The notes beneath the pieces are model-generated. The model was not told the origin of the DNA. It worked only from the letters and a program-made list of their open reading frames with translations, and did not search any database. 7,284 bases of DNA from an uncultured Sphingobium sp. (GTDB taxonomy: Bacteria; Pseudomonadota; Alphaproteobacteria; Sphingomonadales; Sphingomonadaceae): NCBI GenBank assembly GCA_913773715.1, contig CAJYHD010000177.1:1-7284 (forward strand). The letters run 5' to 3'. Below are positions 1-5,805 of this stretch, piece by piece (within the stretch, counting starts at the first letter, position 1; every line of letters begins with the position of its first letter). A program made the position numbers and the translations under genes.

Positions 1-1670
1 AAGGCATGGCCCCGATCCAGCCTTGGCTCAGCGAGATCAAGGCGGTGAAGGACCAGAAGGGGTACGTCGCCCTCGCTGCCAAGGCGGCGCGCTCCGGCGT
101 CGGCGGTCCCTTTGCCTTCTTCGTCAATCAGGACGACAAGGATCCCGAAACCTACATCCTCTCCATGCGTCAGGATGGCCTCGGCCTCCCCGACCGCGAC
201 TATTATCTGGAGAAGGATGCGAAGATGGCGGCGATCCGCACCGCCTACGTCGTCCATTTGGAAAAGGTGCTGGCGCTATCGGGCGAAGGCGATGCCAAGG
301 CGCGCGCTGCCGCGCTGATGGCGTTTGAGACGGAAATCGCCAAAGTCCACTGGAGCCAGATCGATAGCCGCGACGCCGACAAGACCTATAACAAGATGAC
401 GCCGGCGCAGTTGCAGCAATCCGCGCCCGGCTTCGACTTCGCCAGCTACTTCGCCGCCAACAAGCTGAAGCCCACAACCCTGCTCGTCGCGCAGCCAAGC
501 GCGATCACCGGTGAAGCCGCGCTCATCGCGAAAACGCCGATTGGCGTGCTCAAGGATGCGATGATCGCCCGCTCGATCCACAGCTTCGCCGAATTCCTCC
601 CCGACAGCGTCGCCAATCAGGACTTCGCCTTTTACGACACCACCTTGTCCGGCACGCCCCAGCGCGAGGACCGATGGAAGCGCGGCGTCACCTTCCTCAA
701 GGGCGCGCTCGGCGAGGAAGTCGGCAAGGTCTATGTCGCCCAATATTTCCCGCCCGAAACCAAGGCGGCAATGGATGAGCTGGTCCGCAATATCCTCACC
801 GCTATGGGTCACCGCATCGACAGCCTCACCTGGATGAGCGACACCGCCAAGGCGCGCGCGCACAAGAAGCTCGCCGCCTTCACGCCAAAGATCGGCTATC
901 CCGACAAGTGGCGCGACTATGCCGGTCTCGATATCCAGCGCGGCGACCTGTTCGGCAACGCCATGCGCTCGAACCAGTTCGAGTTCGACTATAACATCAA
1001 CCATCTCGGCAAGCCGGTCGATCGTGGCGAATGGTTCATGACGCCGATGGAAATCAACGCCTACGCCAATTTCGGCATGGTGGAGATCGTGTTCCCTGCC
1101 GCCATCCTCCAGCCGCCCTTCTTCGATCCGAAGGCGGACCCGGCGGTCAATTACGGCGGCATCGGCGCGGTGATCGGCCATGAACTCAGCCATCATTTCG
1201 ACGATCAGGGCGCGAAATATGACGAGACCGGCAAGCTCAACCAGTGGTGGACCGATCAGGACGTCGCCAATTTCAAGGGGTTGACCGACAAGCTGGTCAA
1301 GCAATATGACGCCTACGAACCCTTCCCCGGCGCGCATGTGAAGGGCGCCTTCACGCTGGGCGAGAATATCGGCGATCTCGGCGGCCTGTCGGTCGCGCTC
1401 GACGCCTATCACGCCTCATTGGGCGGCAAGAAGGCCCCGATGATCGATGGACTGTCGGGCGACGAGCGCTTCTTCCTCGGCTGGGCGCAGGTGTGGCGGC
1501 GCAACTATCGCGAGGCCAATCTGCGTCAGCGGCTCGTCACCGATCCGCACGCCCCGTCGCAATATCGCACCGACATCGTGCGCAACTTCGACGCCTGGTA
1601 TGACGCCTTCAAGCCCACGCCCGGCGGCAAGATCTACCTGACGCCGGAACAGCGCGTCAAAATCTGGTAA
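1..1670 (+). CDS. M13 family zinc metallopeptidase (neprilysin/PepO-like), N-terminus outside the window
   Basis: This is the C-terminal part of an M13 endopeptidase, which cleaves peptides with a single catalytic zinc, usually outside the cytoplasm. The reading frame is open from the left edge, so the ATG at 6 is probably internal; 554 residues follow it. M13 proteins usually have 650-720 residues, so roughly 100-150, including any signal peptide, are missing. Counting from that ATG, the zinc motif HELSH is at 392-396 and the third-ligand motif ENIGD at 453-457. NAYA at 351-354 corresponds to the family's substrate-binding NAYY-type motif. The C-terminal DPHAPSQYRTDIVRNFDAWYD... stretch and the ending Lys-Ile-Trp match the usual C-terminal domain, which normally ends near a terminal tryptophan. 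The gene stops at TAA 1668-1670, 14 bp before a terminator, and is convergent with dps. Family assignment is secure; substrate is unknown. Confidence 0.95.
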   Translation, partial: GMAPIQPWLSEIKAVKDQKGYVALAAKAARSGVGGPFAFFVNQDDKDPETYILSMRQDGLGLPDRDYYLEKDAKMAAIRTAYVVHLEKVLALSGEGDAKARAAALMAFETEIAKVHWSQIDSRDADKTYNKMTPAQLQQSAPGFDFASYFAANKLKPTTLLVAQPSAITGEAALIAKTPIGVLKDAMIARSIHSFAEFLPDSVANQDFAFYDTTLSGTPQREDRWKRGVTFLKGALGEEVGKVYVAQYFPPETKAAMDELVRNILTAMGHRIDSLTWMSDTAKARAHKKLAAFTPKIGYPDKWRDYAGLDIQRGDLFGNAMRSNQFEFDYNINHLGKPVDRGEWFMTPMEINAYANFGMVEIVFPAAILQPPFFDPKADPAVNYGGIGAVIGHELSHHFDDQGAKYDETGKLNQWWTDQDVANFKGLTDKLVKQYDAYEPFPGAHVKGAFTLGENIGDLGGLSVALDAYHASLGGKKAPMIDGLSGDERFFLGWAQVWRRNYREANLRQRLVTDPHAPSQYRTDIVRNFDAWYDAFKPTPGGKIYLTPEQRVKIW

Positions 1671-1683
1671 GCGACGCACGAAA

Positions 1684-1719
1684 GGGCCGGCTCCGCCAAG
1701 GAACCGGCCCTCCTTCTTA
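1684..1719. terminator. Bidirectional rho-independent terminator between the M13 gene and dps
   Basis: GGGCCGG at 1684-1690 pairs with CCGGCCC at 1704-1710. Three more pairs form inside (TCC 1692-1694 with GGA 1700-1702) after one C-A mismatch. On the + strand the stem is followed by TCCTTCTTAT, a moderate T-rich run. On the - strand it is followed by TTTCG, a weak one. It lies 14 bp after the peptidase stop and 30 bp beyond the dps stop, so it probably serves both convergent genes and is stronger for the peptidase. Confidence 0.75.
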
Positions 1720-1739
1720 TGTGACCCGAGAGGGTTGGG

Positions 1740-2231
1740 TTACGCTCCGCGCGAAGCCTCGAACAGGAACCAGGCGCGCTCCTCAGCCTGATCGGTCCAA
1801 TCGTCGACGATGCCTTCGGTCGCATTGTCACCCGCATCGGTCGCCGCCTTCTTCACCGCGCGGAATGTTTCGACCAGCGACAGATTGTCGTCGCGCAGTT
1901 CCTTGAGCATGTCAGCGGGCGACACGAACTCGGCGTCATTGTCTTTGATCGTCTGATGCCGCGAAATGTCGCTGATCGACCGCAGCGTCGTGTTGCCGGT
2001 CTTGCGCACCCGCTCGGCGATGAGGTCGGTGGTCGCCAGGATCTGCGCCGCCTGATCATCGAACATCAGGTGATAGTCGCGAAAATGCGGTCCCGACACA
2101 TGCCAGTGGAAATTCTTGGTCTTGAGGTACAGCGCATAGCTGTCGGCCAGCGCGCCGTTCAGCGCCTCGGCGACGGTCTTGGTCGCATTGCTCTTGAGGT
2201 CGGTCGGCGTGTCGAGGTCGGGGGCAGTCAT
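1740..2231 (-). CDS. dps: Dps-family miniferritin (DNA starvation/stationary-phase protection protein)
   Basis: This 163-residue protein belongs to the Dps branch of the ferritins. These form 12-subunit cages that oxidise Fe(II) with hydrogen peroxide and store it as ferric mineral, limiting Fenton damage. The signature HWHVSGPHF starts at residue 42. By recalled alignment to E. coli Dps, all inter-subunit ferroxidase residues are present: H42, H54, D58, D69 and E73. The segment before helix A is short and only modestly basic (K13, K18), so direct DNA binding through a lysine-rich tail is doubtful; that is inference. The length is typical. The ATG at 2231 has an excellent Shine-Dalgarno AGGAGG 6 nt upstream, which fixes the start. 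The gene stands alone, convergent with the M13 peptidase. A Fur-like sequence lies 37-49 bp upstream. No residue is obviously missing. Confidence 0.93.
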   Translation of the reverse strand: MTAPDLDTPTDLKSNATKTVAEALNGALADSYALYLKTKNFHWHVSGPHFRDYHLMFDDQAAQILATTDLIAERVRKTGNTTLRSISDISRHQTIKDNDAEFVSPADMLKELRDDNLSLVETFRAVKKAATDAGDNATEGIVDDWTDQAEERAWFLFEASRGA

Positions 2232-2236
2232 GTACG

Positions 2237-2243
2237 TCCTCCT
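2237..2243 (-). promoter_or_regulatory. Strong ribosome-binding site of dps
   Basis: The - strand reads AGGAGGA here, a full match to the anti-Shine-Dalgarno core, with 6 nt between AGGAGG and the ATG. It is the strongest ribosome-binding site I noticed in the window and supports the dps start. Confidence 0.8.
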
Positions 2244-2267
2244 GTTAAGGGAAACTGGTTTCGGACA

Positions 2268-2280
2268 TATAATGACTATC
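2268..2280 (-). promoter_or_regulatory. Candidate Fur-like operator overlapping the dps promoter region
   Basis: The - strand reads GATAGTCATTATA, matching 11 of 13 positions of the half-element GATAATCATTATC from the classical Fur consensus. It is an AT-rich island in GC-rich DNA, 37 bp upstream of the dps ATG, where a -10 region would be expected. The + strand of the same island contains a perfect TATAAT (2268-2273). I see no convincing -35 box on either strand. Iron control of dps is common in bacteria, but binding here is inferred; an OxyR-type site is not excluded. Confidence 0.35.
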
Positions 2281-2282
2281 GC

Positions 2283-2353
2283 CGCAGATGGTGCCGGGAA
2301 AGCACCAAAATCTGCGCTGAAAATCCCGATCAGCAGGATCGAGTTTCTCGATC
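2283..2353. repeat. Cluster of three inverted repeats downstream of the GDT1-like gene
   Basis: Three hairpins lie in a row. GATCGAG 2337-2343 pairs perfectly with CTCGATC 2347-2353 across a TTT loop and overlaps the stop codon of the GDT1-like gene. GCTG 2316-2319 can pair with CAGC 2331-2334. CGCAGAT+GGTGC (2283-2294) pairs with GCACC+A (2302-2307) and TCTGCG (2311-2316), a 13-bp stem interrupted by a three-base bulge (2308-2310). None is followed by a clear T-tract on either strand, so these are not textbook rho-independent terminators. They may protect the 3' end of the GDT1-like transcript or separate it from dps. Confidence 0.5.
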
Positions 2354-2915
2354 AGACGAGGCGTAGCGCGTTCAGCACGGTGATGAAGCCAGCAAGGATC
2401 GCCAGCCCCGCACCTGCCCAGCGGATCGCACGAACCGGCAGCGCGAAGAAGCCGTCACGCATGATCACGACCGGCGCGAGCGCAGCGATCATGCCGATCG
2501 TCCCGCCAATCCCGGACAGCACGGGTTCCGCCGTCCGCGTGGCGATGCCCAGGATCAGAAATTGCGATCCTTCGCCGAAGCAGAGGATGAAGAGGCCGAG
2601 ATAGCTGGTGAAGAAGGCCCCGGTCGGCCAGCCGTCGAGCGTATCGGGCGCTTTGGCGGGCCAGAGCATGCCCACACCCAGAAATATCCACGCCAGCGCC
2701 ATGAACAACAGCCGCGCGTCCGCCCCCAGCATCGGCGCGATCCACGCCCCCGCAATGGCCGAAATTGCCGCACTGGTAATGGCCCCGATGACGATGCCCG
2801 CAACGACCGCGCCGTCGCGGTCATACCGCTTGGCGAGCGCGAGCAGCAGCAACTGGCTCTTACCCCCCATCTCGCCCAGCAGGCAGCCAATAAGGGCGAG
2901 CAGCAACGCGTCCAT
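2352..2915 (-). CDS. UPF0016/GDT1 (TMEM165-like) family membrane protein with degenerate motifs
   Basis: This 187-residue hydrophobic protein has about six predicted membrane segments in two related halves, the layout of the GDT1/TMEM165 cation-transporter family, whose bacterial members include manganese exporters such as MneA. The length fits. Each half normally carries E-x-G-D-(K/R)-(T/S), which supplies the ion-binding acidic residues. Here the first is EMGGKS (15-20), with Gly for the Asp. The second appears as CFGEGS (112-117), with the leading Glu replaced by Cys and an acidic residue kept only at E115. The 'Q-F/L-L' residues that follow the motifs are kept. The family call is by topology and motif position; transport activity is doubtful. 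It starts 12 nt after the stop of the 109-residue gene, probably one operon. The ATG at 2915 has only a weak GAGCGG-like ribosome site. Confidence 0.75.
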   Translation of the reverse strand: MDALLLALIGCLLGEMGGKSQLLLLALAKRYDRDGAVVAGIVIGAITSAAISAIAGAWIAPMLGADARLLFMALAWIFLGVGMLWPAKAPDTLDGWPTGAFFTSYLGLFILCFGEGSQFLILGIATRTAEPVLSGIGGTIGMIAALAPVVIMRDGFFALPVRAIRWAGAGLAILAGFITVLNALRLV

Positions 2916-2927
2916 CTAAAGCCGCTC

Positions 2928-3257
2928 TCAGGCGCGCAGCGAAACGGCAGCGGCGGCAGGCGCGATCGGCGGAACGAAGGGAAGCGGGGGGACCGCATCG
3001 CCATGCGCCGCGATAGCGTCGCGCATCAGTTCGAGATAGGAGAGCAGGATCGGTCCCAGCCCATGCAGCGTCACCGCCGACGCCAGCATCGCCGCCAGCC
3101 CCTCCACATCGTCCAGCCCGAATCGCCGCGCCAGATGCTGGATCTCGTCGATCTCATCGAGCAAGGTCGCGCCCGACAGACTGCTGCGCATGTCGCCCAG
3201 CCGTTCGACACGCCGCATCAGGTCGGTCACGATCTTGGCCATCGGATCTGCTCGCAT
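2928..3257 (-). CDS. Hypothetical protein, 109 residues, helical
   Basis: I do not recognise this protein's function. It is rich in Leu, Ala and charged residues. Residues 8-48 and 50-86 look like amphipathic helices. The C-terminal 88-106 is an Ala/Pro-rich, probably disordered tail. There is no signal peptide, membrane span, cysteine or nucleotide-binding motif, so it is probably cytosolic. Two starts are possible: ATG 3257 (an AGGGA lies upstream, at rather long spacing) or the fifth codon after it, ATG 3242, giving MAKIVTDLMRRV and 104 residues. Neither has a decisive ribosome site. It precedes the GDT1-like gene by 12 nt on the same strand, so the two are probably cotranscribed and may be functionally linked. 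It is divergent from rpmG. Coding is supported by an open frame of normal base composition and a plausible helical product. Confidence 0.7.
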   Translation of the reverse strand: MRADPMAKIVTDLMRRVERLGDMRSSLSGATLLDEIDEIQHLARRFGLDDVEGLAAMLASAVTLHGLGPILLSYLELMRDAIAAHGDAVPPLPFVPPIAPAAAAVSLRA

Positions 3258-3324
3258 CGCCGCTGTTTCCCTGTATTCTCGTCCGGCCGACCATCATGGC
3301 AAAGACAGGTAAAGGCCGCGTAAA

Positions 3325-3347
3325 CCGTGGGATCGATCATGCCACGG
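3325..3347. repeat. Inverted repeat just upstream of the rpmG -35 box
   Basis: CCGTGG at 3325-3330 and CCACGG at 3342-3347 form a perfect 6-bp dyad. The 11-bp spacer itself contains the palindrome GATCGATC. The right arm ends 2 bp before TTGACA at 3350. The position fits an operator for a dimeric regulator, but chance is possible in GC-rich DNA. Confidence 0.35.
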
Positions 3348-3349
3348 CC

Positions 3350-3379
3350 TTGACACCGACCCGAATCTGCCCCATGGGC
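3350..3379 (+). promoter_or_regulatory. Candidate promoter upstream of rpmG
   Basis: A perfect TTGACA lies at 3350-3355. At 16-18 bp spacing the -10 region would fall in CCATGGGC (3372-3379), which does not resemble TATAAT. Alphaproteobacterial housekeeping promoters often keep TTGAC and have a loose -10, so this remains a reasonable candidate. Transcription from here would run into the hairpin at 3380-3434 before reaching rpmG. Confidence 0.45.
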
Positions 3380-3434
3380 GGCGGCTGAAACGGGGTGGTT
3401 CCTCTTCGCACGATGAGGGGCCGCTTTTCTTTTT
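3380..3434 (+). ncRNA. Candidate small RNA or leader attenuator: GC hairpin followed by a T-tract, ahead of rpmG
   Basis: GCGGC at 3381-3385 pairs with GCCGC at 3420-3424, extendable by G-U pairs on both sides. An inner stem CCTC 3401-3404 with GAGG 3415-3418 stacks directly beneath the 3' arm. TTTTCTTTTT follows immediately at 3425-3434. This has the form of a rho-independent terminator on the + strand, yet it lies 28 bp before the rpmG start and after TTGACA. It could end a short RNA of about 50-60 nt, attenuate rpmG, or be an untranslated leader that only looks like a terminator. I do not recognise it as a named RNA family. Confidence 0.45.
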
Positions 3435-3462
3435 ACGCATTCGACCAGGGAATTTTAGGGCC

Positions 3463-3630
3463 ATGGCAAAGCCGGCAACCGTCAAGATCCGCCTCGTCAG
3501 CACGGCTGACACCGGCTTCTTCTACGTCACCAAGAAGAACCCGCGCACCAAGACCGAGAAGTTCAGCTTCCGCAAGTATGACCCGGTCGTCCGCAAGCAT
3601 GTTGAGTTCAAGGAAGCCAAGATCAAGTAA
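3463..3630 (+). CDS. rpmG: 50S ribosomal protein L33
   Basis: This 55-residue protein is bL33, a small component of the large ribosomal subunit near the tRNA exit site. It begins [20 protein letters not shown], continues through [20 protein letters not shown] and ends with a lysine-rich tail, a full-length match to the family as I know it. It has no cysteines, so it is the zinc-independent (C-) form usual in alphaproteobacteria. The ATG at 3463 is the family start. AGGG occurs at 3447-3450 (12 nt away) and at 3457-3460 (2 nt away), so neither ribosome site is ideally spaced. It is a single-gene unit, divergent from the 109-residue gene and followed by a GC hairpin and a bidirectional terminator. 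Highly basic composition is normal for the family. Confidence 0.97.
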   Translation: MAKPATVKIRLVSTADTGFFYVTKKNPRTKTEKFSFRKYDPVVRKHVEFKEAKIK

Positions 3631-3636
3631 GCCGCT

Positions 3637-3653
3637 GCGGGCTTCGCGCCCGC
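3637..3653 (+). other. GC hairpin just after rpmG
   Basis: GCGGGC 3637-3642 pairs with GCCCGC 3648-3653 around a TTCGC loop, 6 nt after the rpmG stop. There is no T-tract behind it, so it is more likely a 3'-end stabilising stem or pause site than a terminator by itself. Confidence 0.45.
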
Positions 3654-3674
3654 GCGCCTGATTGGCTTCAAGCG

Positions 3675-3709
3675 AAAAGGCCCGCTCCTGCATAGGAGAC
3701 GGGCCTTTT
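3675..3709. terminator. Bidirectional rho-independent terminator between rpmG and the PhoX-family gene
   Basis: AAAAGGCCCG at 3675-3684 pairs with CGGGCCTTTT at 3700-3709, and CTCCT 3685-3689 pairs with AGGAG 3694-3698 around a GCAT loop, leaving A3699 bulged. The symmetric A/T flanks give a T-run after the stem on both strands. It separates two convergent genes: rpmG, 45 bp away, and the phosphatase, 80 bp away. Confidence 0.88.
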
Positions 3710-3788
3710 GCTCGTTCTCGTCCTACCTTGAATGAAAGGCCTTCGCGGATTGTGGGGGCCGCCCCAACCTGAGCAGCCCCTCGCCTGA

Positions 3789-5663
3789 TCAGGCCCCGAC
3801 CGGCTGGCCGTCAGTCCGGCGCACCACGATGGTGGACGAGCGCGGCTGCTGCCCCGCCACCGGCCAATTGCCTTCGGGATGCTGGATGTTGATGAAGAAG
3901 GACTTGAGATCCGGCGTATAGGCGATGCCGGTGATCTCGCACCCCGTCGGCCCCACCAGGAAGCGCTTCGACTGCTTGCTGGTCTGATCGACATAATACA
4001 TCGAGTTGTTGCCGAACGCCTGCACCATGTTAACCGCAGCCCCGTTCAGCGTTCCCGCGTTCCCGGTAAGGTTGTGATCGGTCTGCACCCACAGGCGGCC
4101 CTGCGGATCGATGCGCAAGCCATCGGGGCTGGAGAAATAATCCCCGTTGATGTTGCCCTTCAGGTTCGCTTCGGCCAGGCTGGGATTGCCCGCCAGCACG
4201 AAGATTTCCCACGTGAAGCGCATCGCCAGCGGCGAATCGCTATTCTCGCGGAACTTCAGGATATGGCCGTGCAGATTGGTGACGCGCGGGTTCGCCGCGT
4301 CGGTCACCGCGCGGCGGCTGTTGTTGGTCAGCGTCACGAAGATCGACTGCTTGTTGGGCGCGACCGTGATCCATTCCGGACGATCCATCAGCGTTCCGCC
4401 AGCGACGCGCGCCGCCGACGCGGTGTTGATCAGCACGTCCGCCGTGGTCGCGAAGTTGACGGTGCGCGGCGCGGGCGGCGTGGTCGACTGGGTCGTGGCG
4501 CCCGGATCGATCGCGCCGGTGACGAGGCCGTTCTGCCCTTGGACCAGTGCGCGCCATTCGCCCGTGCCGTCCGCGTTGAAGCGCGCGACATAGAGCGTGC
4601 CGTAATCGAGCAGGTCGATGTTCGACGCCCGATTGCTGGTGCTGTACGCGCGGTCTGGCACGAACTTGTAGATGCAGCCCGGCGTCGAATCGTCACCCAT
4701 GTAGAAGGCGACGCGGTTGTTCGCGTCGGTCATATGCGCGACATTTTCGTGGCTGAAGCGCCCCATGGCGGTGCGCTTGGTCGGCGCGGCTAGTTCCTGA
4801 TAGGGGTCGATTTCGACCACCCAGCCATATTGATTGTCCGGGCGCGTCGGATCGAGATAGTTGTTCGTCGTTTCTTCGCAGGTGAGGTAGGTGCCCCAAG
4901 GCGTCCGCCCGCTCGAACAATTGTTGAGCATGCCGCGGATGGTGCCGGGCAGAACGCCCGCGGCCGGGCCGCCAACGCGATAGTCGGTGTTGCCGCTATA
5001 GCGCTTGTTGAAGCGCGACCCCGCCTTCACCGCGAACTTGCCATCGCTGCCCTTGGCGACTTCGACCACGCTGATGCCGACCGCCGACAGGGCAATCTGC
5101 TTCTGGTCGGATGTCGCGGTCGCGGCATTGTAGGACGCGCTAGAAAACAGGATGTTATAGTCGGGCAGTTCGTGGTTGATCGCGAGCAGACCGCCGGTGT
5201 TGGCGTCGGTGCCGGACAGTTCGAAATATTCCATGCCGTCATGGTTGCCGCCCGCCCAAGACGCGGTCTGGCTGACGCTGGTGGGGAAGCTGCCCGGCGC
5301 ATAAGCCGTACCCGCCTCGACCAGATCACCTGCTTTCAGCAGCACGTCGACCGTGTAGCCGCTCGGCACCGTCACGGTGTCGTTGGTGTTGATCGCGACC
5401 GATGCGAAATTGATCGCGTAGCTGACCGCCGGCGTAGGGGTCGGTGTCGGCGTTGGGCTGGACGCACCATCGTCGTCATCGTCACCGCAAGCCGCGAGCG
5501 TGCCGATCATCGGCAGCATCGACAGGCCGATGAGGCCGTTGCGCAGGATCGAGCGGCGGCTGGGATTGGCGGCGACGATCGCCTCCAGGCTGTCTTCGCC
5601 AAGATCAATGGTCGGCTGCGCGTCGCGGAAGGGCGCGCGCGCCTCGTCGGTCAGATGAGACAT
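3789..5663 (-). CDS. PhoX-family (DUF839) alkaline phosphatase, Tat-exported lipoprotein
   Basis: This 624-residue protein belongs to the PhoX/DUF839 beta-propeller family. Characterised members are calcium- and iron-dependent phosphomonoesterases that release phosphate outside the cytoplasm. The N-terminus has a twin-arginine motif SRRSIL (35-40), a hydrophobic stretch and a lipobox LAAC (56-59). A DDDDD run (61-65) and a Thr-Pro linker (69-78) follow, so export by Tat and lipid anchoring at C59 are expected. Family landmarks in order: GGNHDGMEYF (138-147), NHELP (163-167), TCEET (261-265), GRFSHE (301-306), GDD (323-325), RPEW (428-431), TNNSRR (446-451), GHI (466-468), SPDGL (512-516), EITG (576-579) and NIQHPEG (592-598). 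The CEE motif matches the cysteine-containing metal site known in PhoX. AGGGG lies 9 nt before the ATG. A candidate Pho box lies upstream. Substrate is not provable from sequence. Confidence 0.9.
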   Translation of the reverse strand: MSHLTDEARAPFRDAQPTIDLGEDSLEAIVAANPSRRSILRNGLIGLSMLPMIGTLAACGDDDDDGASSPTPTPTPTPAVSYAINFASVAINTNDTVTVPSGYTVDVLLKAGDLVEAGTAYAPGSFPTSVSQTASWAGGNHDGMEYFELSGTDANTGGLLAINHELPDYNILFSSASYNAATATSDQKQIALSAVGISVVEVAKGSDGKFAVKAGSRFNKRYSGNTDYRVGGPAAGVLPGTIRGMLNNCSSGRTPWGTYLTCEETTNNYLDPTRPDNQYGWVVEIDPYQELAAPTKRTAMGRFSHENVAHMTDANNRVAFYMGDDSTPGCIYKFVPDRAYSTSNRASNIDLLDYGTLYVARFNADGTGEWRALVQGQNGLVTGAIDPGATTQSTTPPAPRTVNFATTADVLINTASAARVAGGTLMDRPEWITVAPNKQSIFVTLTNNSRRAVTDAANPRVTNLHGHILKFRENSDSPLAMRFTWEIFVLAGNPSLAEANLKGNINGDYFSSPDGLRIDPQGRLWVQTDHNLTGNAGTLNGAAVNMVQAFGNNSMYYVDQTSKQSKRFLVGPTGCEITGIAYTPDLKSFFINIQHPEGNWPVAGQQPRSSTIVVRRTDGQPVGA

Positions 5664-5672
5664 GGATTTCTA

Positions 5673-5677
5673 CCCCT
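5673..5677 (-). promoter_or_regulatory. Ribosome-binding site of the PhoX-family gene
   Basis: The - strand reads AGGGG here, 9 nt before the ATG at 5663. This supports that start, which also yields the expected short region ahead of the Tat signal. Confidence 0.6.
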
Positions 5678-5772
5678 GAAACACGTCCGGGCATCGGCCT
5701 TGTGCCACGCCCTTGACGCTCGCGAGGTGACAGACGCACATGACGCCGCCACGTCCGCCCCGCGTCAACATG

Positions 5773-5790
5773 ATGAAGGATAAATGACGA
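5773..5790 (-). promoter_or_regulatory. Candidate Pho box (PhoB-binding site) upstream of the PhoX-family gene
   Basis: The - strand reads TCGTCATTTATCCTTCAT: two 7-bp units, TCGTCAT and CCTTCAT, separated by an AT-rich TTAT. This is the layout of the PhoB consensus CTGTCAT-N4-CTGTCAT (11-bp period). A third, weaker unit GGTCACG sits exactly 11 bp further upstream (5795-5801). The site is about 110 bp from the start codon, in the gap after the divK stop. I do not see a good -10 box at the expected distance. Confidence 0.5.
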
Positions 5791-5805
5791 TCCCGTGACC
5801 GGGCG

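Noticed and set aside
276..1412. Long 378-codon open frame on the - strand opposite the M13 gene.
   Set aside because: It is a shadow of the GC-rich coding frame. The + strand product has full M13 motifs, and the - strand product resembles no family and has no ribosome site.
2562..3323. 253-codon open frame on the + strand opposite the GDT1-like and 109-residue genes.
   Set aside because: The product is rich in Arg, Gln and His with no fold-like pattern, while the - strand products look like a real membrane protein and a helical protein.
3748..3768. GGGG/CCCC inverted repeat downstream of the PhoX-family gene as its terminator.
   Set aside because: The stem is short with a very tight loop and no T-tract; the bidirectional terminator at 3675-3709 is far better.
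3879..4793. 304-codon open frame on the + strand opposite the PhoX-family gene.
   Set aside because: It is antisense to a gene with clear family motifs throughout; the Arg/Ala/Gly-rich product is typical of shadow frames.
5714..5744. Three TGAC repeats (5714, 5728, 5741) as further PhoB half-sites.
   Set aside because: Their spacing is 14 and 13 bp, not the 11-bp period of Pho boxes.
4830..5783. 317-codon open frame on the + strand opposite the N-terminal half of the PhoX-family gene.
   Set aside because: It is antisense to the Tat/lipobox and propeller coding region, with a low-complexity Arg/Ala/Val-rich product.
5790..5805. Small CCCG-GTCA-CGGG hairpin after the divK stop as a terminator.
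   Set aside because: The stem has only 4 bp and no T-run behind it; the sequence overlaps the Pho-box candidate region.
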